From Phocaeicola_A sp045545095 (GTDB lineage: Bacteria; Bacteroidota; Bacteroidia; Bacteroidales; Bacteroidaceae), in NCBI GenBank assembly GCA_045545095.1, contig JAZQAG010000002.1, positions 28,406 through 92,405 on the forward strand: a DNA stretch of 64,000 nucleotides, given 5' to 3'. The notes beneath the pieces were generated by a model. The model saw only the letters and a list, made by a program, of their open reading frames with translations. It was not told the origin of the DNA and ran no database searches. Below, piece by piece: positions 35,014 to 43,198 of the stretch. Position numbers and translations under genes: made by a program. Position 1 is the first letter of the stretch; every line of letters starts with the position of its first letter.

Positions 35014-35652
35014 TTACTCTTCATCCTTTATTCTTCTCCTCACATATACCGTTGCGGGTCCCCGACCTTGGGTAGTGATGCCGTTGCTGGGGTCGCGACG
35101 CAATGCAATCAGTTCTTTGCAAGCGGTTGCACGTGAGAAGCCGGTCAGGTTGACATAATCATCTATGCGCATGAACCCATGCTCGTCAATAAACTGCAAG
35201 GCTCGGGTCAAACGCTCTTCGAGCGTGTAAGGTGACTTGCGTAGACGGCTTACATGACTACGCTCCAACTCGCAGTAGCTTCCGGCGCATTTGACCAATT
35301 CCTTATCAGCCCGGAATATCACACCGTTGAGAGACAGACTCTTGGCATTGTGCTTGGGGGCTTCACCGTCCAGACTGTCCATTTCCTTGTTGCGACGGAG
35401 TCCTATGGTGGCTTTGAAAGTTCCCAATCCTTCTATACTTACCGAATATCCTGAACCAACCAGCTCGCCCAATGTTTCCACTGCTTGGGACAACACAGAG
35501 ATGGCTGTGCCGCGGGATATACCGCCGTGGTAAGTCATCTTCTGGATGAACTCTTCCATGCCAATGTTCCGGTAGGTTTTCATGCGATAATATGCTTTCT
35601 TTTCTCCTGTGCCTGCCATGTCGGGCATTTCTTGTTTGATGTACTTTGCCAT
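35014..35652 (-). CDS. HU-related DNA-binding protein with C-terminal winged-helix-like domain
   Basis: The frame extends to 35706, but the ATG at 35652 (MAKYIKQEMPDMAG) starts the conserved part; the earlier residues overlap the promoter region. Residues ~1-125 form an HU-like domain (GGISRGTAISVLSQAVETLG, then SIEGLGTFK). Residues ~130-205 (LTRALQFIDEHG, then GFSRATACKELIALR) look like a helix-turn-helix. HU-related proteins of this kind are numerous in Bacteroides and often sit near polysaccharide loci. I infer a nucleoid-type regulator. Confidence 0.85.
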   Translation of the reverse strand: MAKYIKQEMPDMAGTGEKKAYYRMKTYRNIGMEEFIQKMTYHGGISRGTAISVLSQAVETLGELVGSGYSVSIEGLGTFKATIGLRRNKEMDSLDGEAPKHNAKSLSLNGVIFRADKELVKCAGSYCELERSHVSRLRKSPYTLEERLTRALQFIDEHGFMRIDDYVNLTGFSRATACKELIALRRDPSNGITTQGRGPATVYVRRRIKDEE

Positions 35653-35703
35653 AATGTGATAGGGTTGGTATATAATTATAATGAAGTATCTATAACATAG
35701 GTG

Positions 35704-35734
35704 CAAAAATACAAACAGATGGCTGTAAAAGCAA
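35704..35734 (-). promoter_or_regulatory. promoter of the HU-related gene
   Basis: On the minus strand TTG (35734-35732) and TATTTTTG (35711-35704) are separated by 20 bases, matching the Bacteroides -33/-7 layout. The predicted start near 35697 leaves a leader of about 45 bases. Confidence 0.6.
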
Positions 35735-35747
35735 GAGAAACTATGTT

Positions 35748-35836
35748 AATAATATATTTCGTACCACAAAATATATATTTTAAACCCTGAAATATATATT
35801 TCGCGCTTTGAAATATATATTTCGCGATTGGAAATT
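35748..35836. repeat. 21-bp-phased array of AAATATATATTT palindromes
   Basis: Identical 12-base palindromes AAATATATATTT begin at 35769, 35790 and 35811, exactly 21 bases apart. A two-mismatch copy (AATAATATATTT) begins at 35748 and a half copy (AAATT) at 35832, on the same phase. The 9-base spacers differ (CGTACCACA, TAAACCCTG, CGCGCTTTG, CGCGATTGG). Two helical turns per unit would place the sites on one DNA face, as for a cooperative binding array. Confidence 0.8.
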
Positions 35837-35927
35837 AAGAATAAATAGGGGTCCTACAAGGTATGCACCAATCTTATCTTGGTTTGGCGCTCTGCTACTG
35901 TTTTTTTTAGATTATTTCCTAAAAAAG

Positions 35928-35935
35928 TATTTTTG
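35928..35935 (+). promoter_or_regulatory. -7 box of the WecA-like gene
   Basis: TATTTTTG lies 50 bases before the ATG at 35986 and about 90 bases downstream of the phased array. A T-rich tract occupies the -33 position rather than a clean TTG. Confidence 0.5.
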
Positions 35936-35985
35936 ATACAATATTTCTGCCTTATTGCAGTTATTTATGAAAAAGGAAATAGCGA

Positions 35986-37122
35986 ATGAATCTGAATACC
36001 GTATTATATATAGCATCGATTGTGGTGAGTGGCCTTGTGGGATTGACACTTATCCCTCAGATACTCAGACTGTGTAAGAAGAAAGGGTTGTATGACCTGC
36101 CGGATGAGCGTAAGGTGCATAGCAATGCCATACCTCGGTTAGGAGGAATCTCTTTTGTGCCGGCTCTGTTTGTAGCCGTTGGTTGTCTGGTGGGATTTAT
36201 GAGGCCGTTCGAGCAGGGAATGCGGTTTGATACATGGATTGTGTTGCTGCTTTGCGGATTGATGGTGATGTATCTGATTGGGTTGGCCGATGATCTGGTA
36301 AGTGTCTCTGCACGGGCAAAATTTCTGGTTCAGATTGTTTGTGGCATCGCATTCCCCCTTTCGGGACTTTTGATCAATAACCTGTATGGATTCTGTGGCA
36401 TCTATGAACTGGCTCCGTGGGTGAGCTGGCCGTTGACGGTCTTTGTGGCGGTGTTCACCATGAATGCGGTGAATCTGATAGATGGTATTGATGGATTGGC
36501 TGGCTGCATCTCGCTGCTGGCTGCTGTGATTTTCGGTTTTTTGTTCGTTCAGGCCGGATTGCCGGTGTATGCTCTTTGCTCGTTTGCATTGGCCGGTTCG
36601 TTACTGGCGTTCCTGAGATTCAACCTGTACGGGGATACTGCCACAAATACGAAGATTTTTATGGGCGATACGGGTAGTCTGACACTGGGTTATATCTTGG
36701 CTTTCTTCTGTATCCGCTATGCTATGGATGACTCCACAGTGATGCCATATCGCGAGGATGCCTTGCTGACAGCATTTACCATTCTGGCTGTACCTGCCAT
36801 GGATGTGCTACGTATAGTGTTGCTGAGACTGCGTATGCGTTGCCCGTTATTCAAGCCAGACAAGAATCATATCCACCATAAGTTTATGCGTGCCGGCTGC
36901 TCTGCAGGAACTTCCTTGATCCTGATTTTAGGTATAGCTATCGGGTTCTGTCTGCTGAACTTCGGACTGATGAATTTGGTTTCATCGGGATGGGTCGTTG
37001 CGGCCGATGTGGTTTGCTGGGTAATATTGCATCTCTTCTTGGATTATAGGATACAGAAGGTGACCGGTGAACCTTGGCATTTCTGGGGCAAGCGGGAATG
37101 TAACAGTAAGATCTCTGCTTGA
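35986..37122 (+). CDS. WecA/MraY-like undecaprenyl-phosphate sugar-1-phosphate transferase
   Basis: This 378-residue protein has about 11 predicted helices. DLPDERKVHSNAIPRLGG, NLIDGIDGLAG and FMGDTGSLTLG are the conserved cytoplasmic loops of the PNPT family, and HIHHKF lies in the late His-rich loop. The enzyme transfers a HexNAc-1-phosphate from the UDP-sugar to undecaprenyl phosphate and so starts glycan synthesis. It could supply the initiating step for the nearby polysaccharide locus, which has no other such enzyme, or serve O-antigen or protein glycosylation. Confidence 0.88.
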   Translation: MNLNTVLYIASIVVSGLVGLTLIPQILRLCKKKGLYDLPDERKVHSNAIPRLGGISFVPALFVAVGCLVGFMRPFEQGMRFDTWIVLLLCGLMVMYLIGLADDLVSVSARAKFLVQIVCGIAFPLSGLLINNLYGFCGIYELAPWVSWPLTVFVAVFTMNAVNLIDGIDGLAGCISLLAAVIFGFLFVQAGLPVYALCSFALAGSLLAFLRFNLYGDTATNTKIFMGDTGSLTLGYILAFFCIRYAMDDSTVMPYREDALLTAFTILAVPAMDVLRIVLLRLRMRCPLFKPDKNHIHHKFMRAGCSAGTSLILILGIAIGFCLLNFGLMNLVSSGWVVAADVVCWVILHLFLDYRIQKVTGEPWHFWGKRECNSKISA

Positions 37123-37259
37123 AAAATAGAATAATTGCCTTAAGATATTGAAAACGCTTAGGAGACAGATGGTCAGGGTGTCCTTTTTATTCGCTATCCT
37201 TTTTTTAATCCCAACTATCTCTCCAAGGCGTTTTTCATTTGATTGAATCCGAAAACTTC

Positions 37260-37703
37260 TCAGAACTTCTTGAAGGTCAGTTCGCGCTCGGTAGAACGTA
37301 GTACCATCTGTTTGTTGTCCAACTGCCGAACAGCGTATCTGGAAACTGTGCCATCCAGATAGAAGGGGGACAACTCTTCTGGGGTGGCAATGGAATCCTC
37401 TATCTGGAATAATACGAAACTGTGCAGTATGAGAGAGTCTCCTGTATGGTTGAAACGGCCTATGTATTGGCGGTATCCCTTGCCTGTAACCTCGTCGGTG
37501 GTGAGCCTTTTGACCGTGATGAGGCGTTGTTGGACGGAATAGTAGATGCGTTCGCTCTTGACTTCGCGGATTTCTTGATCAGACAATGTTTCGACACTGC
37601 GCAGGTGCCACATGCCGTCGAGGTCTCCATTGATGTCGAAATCTTCGCAGGAGAGTGTGAGAATCAATAGTCCTATGAGGGTGAATAGATATGGTCTTTT
37701 CAT
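37260..37703 (-). CDS. small lipoprotein, lipocalin-like
   Basis: The ATG at 37703 gives MKRPYLFTLIGLLILTLSC with a lipobox Cys at residue 19; another ATG lies at 37718. The mature part begins DFDINGDLDGMWHLRSVETL, and beta-strands consistent with a lipocalin-like barrel follow. It is the last gene of the GH43-Wzi-lipoprotein operon on the minus strand, 16 bases after Wzi. Function is unknown; location suggests the outer membrane. Confidence 0.7.
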   Translation of the reverse strand: MKRPYLFTLIGLLILTLSCEDFDINGDLDGMWHLRSVETLSDQEIREVKSERIYYSVQQRLITVKRLTTDEVTGKGYRQYIGRFNHTGDSLILHSFVLFQIEDSIATPEELSPFYLDGTVSRYAVRQLDNKQMVLRSTERELTFKKF

Positions 37704-37719
37704 AATTGTCTGTTTCATA

Positions 37720-39219
37720 TTATTTACCGGACAGGATACCGCACTTTCGGAGGCTTACCATGCCGCCCCAATTGTTTCCCAATACAGTTCCATGATCATA
37801 TGCCATAGCGGCTGTCAGTTGCCATCCTTTTGCCCAACGGGTCGGGGCATAGGACACTTCGAACAGTCCAGAGCTCTGTTCCCGGGTATCGAGGAGCGGG
37901 ATGTTATAGTTTCCCCAATGCTTGGAATGTGACAGCAACAACCGGTAAGAGAGTCCCGATATGGGAGTTCCACAGATGCCTATATGATGAGACTGTACCC
38001 GGTTGTGTGTGAATTGTATGCGGTTGGTTCCATCGAGATTGTAGATGGGAGAGAGGATGAACGGGGTGCCTTGGCTCATTCCCCAATGTTGCCATCCCGG
38101 GTAGAGGGTGTGGTTGTAATAGTTGTCCACAGCACTTATCTGGTCTGGTATTTGGGGGGTATGGTCGTGATAGACCGGGCCGGCCTGGTCTTTGCTGTTC
38201 ATGAACTCATAGAGGAATGTGTGTACGAACGGATTTTGGGGGATGGTGATTTCCAACCCTGCCAGACCGTCCTGCCATCCGTAGTCGAGGAACATCATGG
38301 AATGGTCCTCGAAGAAATGTTCGTAATAGGCACGGATTTTCCAATTGGCAGGTGCATAGGTGAGTGCGAAGTGCCAACTGCCCAGATGGTTGCCTGATGC
38401 ATTGGCATATCCTTCGCCATCGGTGGGGTCACCTCCAAGGGGGATGAATGCTTTGAAGAAATCTTTGATACCATTCCCTAAACGGAAATCTTCGGTGACA
38501 GTCTCCTTGCGTCCCCATGTCACATTGTAGGCATGTCCGCCAAACTGGGTGGCCATCTCTAAAGCACCCTCGAAGTAGAGTGGGAAACGTTGCTCGTCAC
38601 CTATCTTCAGGAAACCGGCTTTGGCATGGTGGAGGGCATTGAGGGTGTAGCGTTGGCCCCGGGCTATAAAATCTTTCTGCCAATGGTTGTCGGTATAGAG
38701 ACCGTAGCCCAAATAACCTTTGACATGCAACCAACCACGAGTGCCGGGAATGGCAATATATTCAGGTACTTCGAACCGAACTTGCGGAATGGGGCGGGCA
38801 TTCATGCCGAAGGTGAGCCCACCGCTGCTGAGCAGGGGATTTTTCAGGGCAGAAGGGCGCTCTTTGCTGCCTATGCTGAGCCGCATCTTTCTCCAGGAGA
38901 TGTCATAATAGGCCTGCTGTACGATGAGGGAGGAGGTATGATTATAGGCTACAGCAAGGTCGATACCATAACTGTGTTGCCATGTCCGGAGGGAATCTGC
39001 TGATGCAGGGCGGGAGAGTGATGCCCTGAGGTATCCGCTGTTCGGCAATGTAGAGAGGAATCCATATCGGTTGGAGGTGAGCCAAAAGGGGGCATGTGAT
39101 TCTCCGTTACTCCGTGTGGCGCCGCTTTCGACACGGTATAGAATGCCTCGTGTCAATGATTGGGCGGGGACGAATAGGCTGCTTGCCAGCAGGATTGTCA
39201 GGTACAGGAGTCTCTTCAT
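37720..39219 (-). CDS. Wzi-type capsule assembly outer-membrane protein
   Basis: The 499-residue protein has a signal peptide ending VPAQ near residue 20. It has the Wzi-family opening (RGILYRVESGATRSNGESHAPFWL pattern; key residues NRYGFLS follow) and barrel strands. Wzi is an 18-stranded barrel lectin that helps attach group 1-type capsule to the cell. It is encoded between a GH43 hydrolase and a lipoprotein with short gaps, and may act on the polysaccharide made by the 25-34 kb or 48.5-53 kb genes. Confidence 0.85.
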   Translation of the reverse strand: MKRLLYLTILLASSLFVPAQSLTRGILYRVESGATRSNGESHAPFWLTSNRYGFLSTLPNSGYLRASLSRPASADSLRTWQHSYGIDLAVAYNHTSSLIVQQAYYDISWRKMRLSIGSKERPSALKNPLLSSGGLTFGMNARPIPQVRFEVPEYIAIPGTRGWLHVKGYLGYGLYTDNHWQKDFIARGQRYTLNALHHAKAGFLKIGDEQRFPLYFEGALEMATQFGGHAYNVTWGRKETVTEDFRLGNGIKDFFKAFIPLGGDPTDGEGYANASGNHLGSWHFALTYAPANWKIRAYYEHFFEDHSMMFLDYGWQDGLAGLEITIPQNPFVHTFLYEFMNSKDQAGPVYHDHTPQIPDQISAVDNYYNHTLYPGWQHWGMSQGTPFILSPIYNLDGTNRIQFTHNRVQSHHIGICGTPISGLSYRLLLSHSKHWGNYNIPLLDTREQSSGLFEVSYAPTRWAKGWQLTAAMAYDHGTVLGNNWGGMVSLRKCGILSGK

Positions 39220-39234
39220 GGAAGCAGAATGGCG

Positions 39235-40395
39235 TTATTGGTTTATGAAGTCTGCGGGTTTCCACTCTTCCTTCCATTCGATGTAGGGAGTGCCATCGGC
39301 CTTGAATAGGATGGGCAACCAGATGTAGCGGCCGTCGATGTGACGGCGTGGATTCCATTTGTCGGCCATGAAGATGAAGCGGTCAGTATGGCCGGGCAAG
39401 GGGAGTATATAGGTGCTTTGGCCGCCAAAGGTGAGGTTGGCTTTTGGTCCGATACAGGGATTGGGATGCTTGGTCCAAGGACCATAGATGTTATCTGACG
39501 AAAACATGCGGGCTTCGTTGGGGTCCCAGCCGGTACAACCGGAGGTAATCATCCAATATTTGCCGTCTTTCTTGAAAATGGCGGGCGCTTCGTTGTGTCC
39601 GGCAGGTGCAAGGCGGACATATTTACCGGTATGACTCAGGTAGTCCTCGCTCAGTTCGGCTATGTGAAGGGTGAGGTTGTCCTCGGATGAATAGATGTGG
39701 TAGGCTTTGCCATCATCATCTACAAAGAGGGTCATATCCCGTGACATCTGTCCGCCTTCGAGGTCGCGTTTCACGAAAAGACCTTTGTCGATAGCCTTAT
39801 ACCAGGTGGGTGTCCACCACTCCTTATACTTCTCGATATCCAATGCCTGCATGTCGGCAATCTGACTGGAGGTCCAGTCGAAGGGAAGTTCCCCGGGGTT
39901 GATACGGCCACTGCGAAGGAAACGGAAAGGACCTGTCGGGGTGTCGCTTACAGCTACTGCTGCACGGGCAGCAGCATAACCGCGGCCACGGAGTTCGAGG
40001 TGGAACCACATGACGAACTTCCCAGTCTGACGGTTGTAGATGACTTTGGGACGTTCTATGACACAACCGGCGGTGATGTCGCTATGTTTGTCGTTGCTAA
40101 CAGGGAGTACCACTCCTTCGTTTTTCCAATCTGTCAGATTCTTGGAGGAGTAGCACATCACTCCGACCAATGCTTTGCTGGTATGTTCGCTCTTGTGTTC
40201 GCCATACCAATAATAGGTGCCTTCATGATAGAGTACACCACCACCATGGGCATTTATATGTATGCCGTCGGTGTCGGGCCATAGTTTTCCGGGGCTGATA
40301 GTGCCTTGGGCATAGGATACTTGGCAAATGATGATTGACAGGAGCGTCCACATGAAGGACAAAAGGGGGTGACATTGGGTCGGAACGTTTCTCAT
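39235..40395 (-). CDS. secreted family 43 glycoside hydrolase
   Basis: The frame is open far upstream, but the ATG at 40395 gives a signal peptide (FMWTLLSIIICQVSYAQ) and a 386-residue protein; the upstream part overlaps the promoter. The five-bladed propeller of GH43 starts with GIHINAHGGGVLYHEGTYYW, with ERPKVIYN, NEAPAIFKKDGKYW and SGCTGWDPNEA as later blades and catalytic-residue candidates. GH43 enzymes cleave arabinosyl, xylosyl or galactosyl links; specificity cannot be read here. It heads the operon with wzi. Confidence 0.85.
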   Translation of the reverse strand: MRNVPTQCHPLLSFMWTLLSIIICQVSYAQGTISPGKLWPDTDGIHINAHGGGVLYHEGTYYWYGEHKSEHTSKALVGVMCYSSKNLTDWKNEGVVLPVSNDKHSDITAGCVIERPKVIYNRQTGKFVMWFHLELRGRGYAAARAAVAVSDTPTGPFRFLRSGRINPGELPFDWTSSQIADMQALDIEKYKEWWTPTWYKAIDKGLFVKRDLEGGQMSRDMTLFVDDDGKAYHIYSSEDNLTLHIAELSEDYLSHTGKYVRLAPAGHNEAPAIFKKDGKYWMITSGCTGWDPNEARMFSSDNIYGPWTKHPNPCIGPKANLTFGGQSTYILPLPGHTDRFIFMADKWNPRRHIDGRYIWLPILFKADGTPYIEWKEEWKPADFINQ

Positions 40396-40425
40396 AGATG
40401 TAATATGTGTCTGTTTATTTGGGCA

Positions 40426-40433
40426 CAAATATA
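40426..40433 (-). promoter_or_regulatory. -7 box (GH43-Wzi operon)
   Basis: Minus-strand TATATTTG followed by TGC lies 31 bases before the ATG at 40395. No clear -33 element is seen. This supports the short GH43 start. Confidence 0.5.
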
Positions 40434-40605
40434 CAACATATTCCCGAATGCCACCCCCTTTGTTCTCTTTTTTTAGAAAGTTCTGAACAAACTTGACCTG
40501 GTTTGCCAACTCATAGCTTGGCTGAAGTTTGGGATATGGACGAAGTAAAGCTTGGCTTGTGTATCCATTCCCTGCTTGAGGGTAACATGAAACAGGTGAA
40601 AACAA

Positions 40606-40634
40606 ATCAGGCACGGACCAAGTCCGTGCCTGAT
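40606..40634 (-). terminator. terminator after DUF3332 gene
   Basis: The 13-base arms ATCAGGCACGGAC and GTCCGTGCCTGAT pair perfectly around a 3-base loop. On the minus strand a T-rich stretch (TTGTTTTC) follows. Confidence 0.8.
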
Positions 40635-40666
40635 ATATTATATTAATGTATGGCAACAGCTATAGA

Positions 40667-41221
40667 TTATCTTTGGGCAAATCCGCATGTGTGAGCTGCT
40701 GTAGCCTGACGGGCTGCCATCATGCCTGCTGCATCGAGAGTCACTTGCATATAGGTGCCGTTCTGCATGTTCATGTTTACAGTGCCGTCAGCATTGATGG
40801 TGATGAGCTCGATAGCCTCTTCGCCATTCATTACATTCCAGCTTTGAGCCTCTTCGTCGAACTTCAAGTTCAACTCTTGGCCAGCTTCGTTGGTGATAGT
40901 GTAGCCGTCAACGTTGGTCTTTACAAGATATTTGCTATTTTCGCCTTGGATTTCTTTTACATCGCCAGCATTGGCAACGGGATTATTACCTGTCCAAAAC
41001 TCGATAGTATTGAAAACGATACCGTCAGCCAACATGCTGAGCTCATATACGGGAACAATCCACATGGCCAGATAGAGAAGCTCGTTGACAAATTTGCTGT
41101 CTGTAACTCCTTCATTCCATTCACGAACCTTTCCGAACAAACCGAAAGAACCGATACAAGATGAAAGCATAAGGCTTCCGCACAACAGTGCACAGATGGC
41201 ACTAACTTTAAATTTCTTCAT
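40667..41221 (-). CDS. DUF3332 lipoprotein
   Basis: A lipobox (LMLSSC) places the lipidated Cys at residue 22. The DUF3332 signature follows: GLFGKVREWN, then an inner hydrophobic stretch with PVYELSMLADGIVFNTIEFW. The middle part is a small beta-rich domain. The 184 residues match the family's usual length. No activity is known for the family. It is a single-gene unit with its own -7 box and terminator. Confidence 0.85.
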   Translation of the reverse strand: MKKFKVSAICALLCGSLMLSSCIGSFGLFGKVREWNEGVTDSKFVNELLYLAMWIVPVYELSMLADGIVFNTIEFWTGNNPVANAGDVKEIQGENSKYLVKTNVDGYTITNEAGQELNLKFDEEAQSWNVMNGEEAIELITINADGTVNMNMQNGTYMQVTLDAAGMMAARQATAAHTCGFAQR

Positions 41222-41265
41222 AATAGTTTTGCTTTTATTGGGTTAATAAATTCTTTTTTCAGTGA

Positions 41266-41273
41266 CAAAGGTA
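41266..41273 (-). promoter_or_regulatory. -7 box (DUF3332 gene)
   Basis: Minus-strand TACCTTTG lies 45 bases before the ATG at 41221. The -33 region is AT-rich without a clear TTG. Confidence 0.5.
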
Positions 41274-41321
41274 AAACAATATTATTAAAATACTAACATT
41301 TGTCCATAAAAAATAGGATTT

Positions 41322-42689
41322 TTATTGAATATTTGCCTTCTCAAGTCCATATCCCTTGCGCTTGTCCTCTTTTTTAAGGGCAAAAGCCAAAAGAAGTGCT
41401 ACGATACCAAAGATAGCGAATACACACATCGGAAGAGTGTAGTCATATTGAATGAACTCTTCCCCATTGACTTGACGGGTACCGGTGATGCAGTACTCAT
41501 TGAGTAACCAACCGATGAGCAGGGGGACAAAGCCAAGACCGATATTCTGAACCCAGAAGATAAGGGCATAAGCTGAACCCAAAAGCTTTTCGGGAATAAT
41601 CTTGGGTACACTGGGCCACATGGCAGAGGGTACCAATGAGAATGCTACACCCAACATGATGGCGATGAAAGCGGCAAACCACCAGTAGTTGAGAATAGGA
41701 AGGGCGAACAGAACATGTACCATAATGAGCATGGCAGAACCGATAATCATGATGGTTGCTCCCTTGCCGTGCTTGTCATAAATGCCTCCGAAGAGTGGAG
41801 TCATGATCAGGTTACCCATGGGGATAAGGGCGGGAATCCATCCGGCCCATTCATTGGCCATGCCATACTTGTTCTCCATCAGTGATGTGGCATATTTCAT
41901 AAAGGGGAATACGGCGGAATAGAACATCAGGCATAAAAGAGCGATAAGCCAGAAACCACGGCTGCTGATGATGGCTTTGAGGTCTGCAAGGTGGAAGGTG
42001 TCATCCTCGCCCTGTTCGGCAGTAATCTGCTTGTCAAGTTTGGTGTCCATCACACAGAATACCATGTAAGAAAGCAAGCCTACACCTAACAATACCAATG
42101 CAAAGAGTAGGGGAGTGGACATACTGTACTGCTTGACAATGAGTGGACTGACAATCATGGCCAAAGCTGTGCCCAAACGGGCAACGGCTACCTGTGAGCC
42201 CATGGCCAAGGCCATCTCTTTGCCCTTGAACCACTTGGCTATGACTTTAGTGACAGTGATACCGCAATTCTCTGTACCTACGGCAAATATGGCATATCCA
42301 AGACTGGCGATGATGACCTGGGTACGGATGCCGAAAATATAGCCTGCTTCGGGTAGGGGAGAAATATACTCTACAGCATAATATTTGATGAAAGCACCGA
42401 TAACCATCAGGGTGCAGGACATGAGACCGGTAAAACGGACTCCCATCTTGTCGAGGATGATACCTCCGAAGATGAGCATGAAAAGGAATACATTGAACCA
42501 ACAATAGGCCCAGTTGAAAATACCGAAATCAGAACTGGTCCAGTTCATTTCAACCTCTAACATAGTCATCAGAGGGGACATGGCGTCGGTGAGGAAATAA
42601 CCCCACATCATCGTGAAAGATACGATGGCGAGAGCTGCCCAGCGTGCTGCTTTGGAGTCTCTCAAAGTTTCTTTAAGTTTTTGTGTCAT
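41322..42689 (-). CDS. major facilitator superfamily transporter
   Basis: The 455-residue protein has 12 predicted helices. The loop 2-3 motif is FGGIILDKMGVRFTGLM, close to the MFS D-x-x-G-R/K signature, and the second half repeats it as FGGIYDKHGKGATIM. The family fits the organic-anion/oxalate-formate antiporter style, but the substrate is not evident. The C-terminus is charged and cytoplasmic. It is divergent from rpmE2 across 197 bases with facing promoters. Confidence 0.85.
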   Translation of the reverse strand: MTQKLKETLRDSKAARWAALAIVSFTMMWGYFLTDAMSPLMTMLEVEMNWTSSDFGIFNWAYCWFNVFLFMLIFGGIILDKMGVRFTGLMSCTLMVIGAFIKYYAVEYISPLPEAGYIFGIRTQVIIASLGYAIFAVGTENCGITVTKVIAKWFKGKEMALAMGSQVAVARLGTALAMIVSPLIVKQYSMSTPLLFALVLLGVGLLSYMVFCVMDTKLDKQITAEQGEDDTFHLADLKAIISSRGFWLIALLCLMFYSAVFPFMKYATSLMENKYGMANEWAGWIPALIPMGNLIMTPLFGGIYDKHGKGATIMIIGSAMLIMVHVLFALPILNYWWFAAFIAIMLGVAFSLVPSAMWPSVPKIIPEKLLGSAYALIFWVQNIGLGFVPLLIGWLLNEYCITGTRQVNGEEFIQYDYTLPMCVFAIFGIVALLLAFALKKEDKRKGYGLEKANIQ

Positions 42690-42725
42690 GTTGTTTTATT
42701 TAGAATTTGTGATTTATCTAAGGCG

Positions 42726-42733
42726 CAAAGATA
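42726..42733 (-). promoter_or_regulatory. -7 box (MFS gene)
   Basis: Minus-strand TATCTTTG followed by CGCC lies 37 bases before the ATG at 42689. Confidence 0.55.
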
Positions 42734-42774
42734 ATGCTATATTTGCAGAAATGAGAGAATTTTCCATAAAAAAC

Positions 42775-42805
42775 TTGCCCGTTATAAATAAAAGATGTAC
42801 CTTTG
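42775..42805 (+). promoter_or_regulatory. promoter of rpmE2
   Basis: TTG (42775-42777), a 20-base spacer and TACCTTTG (42798-42805) match the -33/-7 consensus. The leader to the ATG at 42887 is about 75 bases. Confidence 0.7.
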
Positions 42806-42886
42806 CGCCCTGAATTGACAGACCATTACACGTTATTGTTACCAGCAATAAGTTTAAGTATATAACATTAATAAAGAAATATAACA

Positions 42887-43141
42887 ATGAAAAAAGGTAT
42901 TCATCCTGAAAACTATCGTCCCGTAGTGTTCAAAGATATGTCTAACGGCGATATGTTCTTGACCCGCTCAACTTGCAAGACTTCTGAAACTGTAGAGTTC
43001 GAAGGCGAAACTTATCCTGTAGTGAAGGTCGAAATCTCAAGTAGCTCACATCCCTTCTTCACTGGTAAGTCTAAGTTGGTTGATACAGCCGGTCGTGTAG
43101 ATAAGTTCATGAGCCGCTACGGTAACGCTCGCAAAAAGTAA
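42887..43141 (+). CDS. rpmE2: 50S ribosomal protein L31 type B
   Basis: The 84-residue product begins MKKGIHPENYRPVVFKD and ends VDKFMSRYGNARKK, as in type B L31. The zinc-binding CxxC pair of the type A protein is missing, as expected for the C-minus form used under zinc limitation in bacteria that have both. The window does not show whether a C-plus paralogue exists. It is monocistronic. Confidence 0.95.
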   Translation: MKKGIHPENYRPVVFKDMSNGDMFLTRSTCKTSETVEFEGETYPVVKVEISSSSHPFFTGKSKLVDTAGRVDKFMSRYGNARKK

Positions 43142-43166
43142 TAAATACCGGAACTTAAAAAAGATT

Positions 43167-43198
43167 AAAGGAGTTGAATTATAAGATTCAACTCCTTT
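43167..43198. terminator. bidirectional terminator, rpmE2 / glycosylase gene
   Basis: The arms AAAGGAGTTGAAT and ATTCAACTCCTTT are perfectly complementary around a 6-base loop. A T-rich stretch follows on the plus strand. The stop codon of the convergent gene lies inside the right arm. Confidence 0.85.

Larger units (their letters stand above)
35653..35985. other. divergent intergenic region, HU-related gene / WecA-like gene
   Basis: The 333 bases hold no supported gene. They contain a leftward promoter for the HU-related gene (35704-35734), a 21-bp-phased palindrome array (35748-35836) and a rightward -7 box (35928-35935). Each is listed separately. Confidence 0.6.
40396..40666. other. intergenic region upstream of GH43
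   Basis: The 271 bases contain the GH43 -7 box at 40426-40433 and the minus-strand terminator at 40606-40634. The remaining ~170 bases show no supported gene; the open frame across it belongs to the over-extended GH43 frame. Confidence 0.5.

Noticed and set aside
35967..36077. Alternative short frame starting at 35967
   Set aside because: It runs out of frame through the start of the WecA-like gene and stops after about 36 codons.
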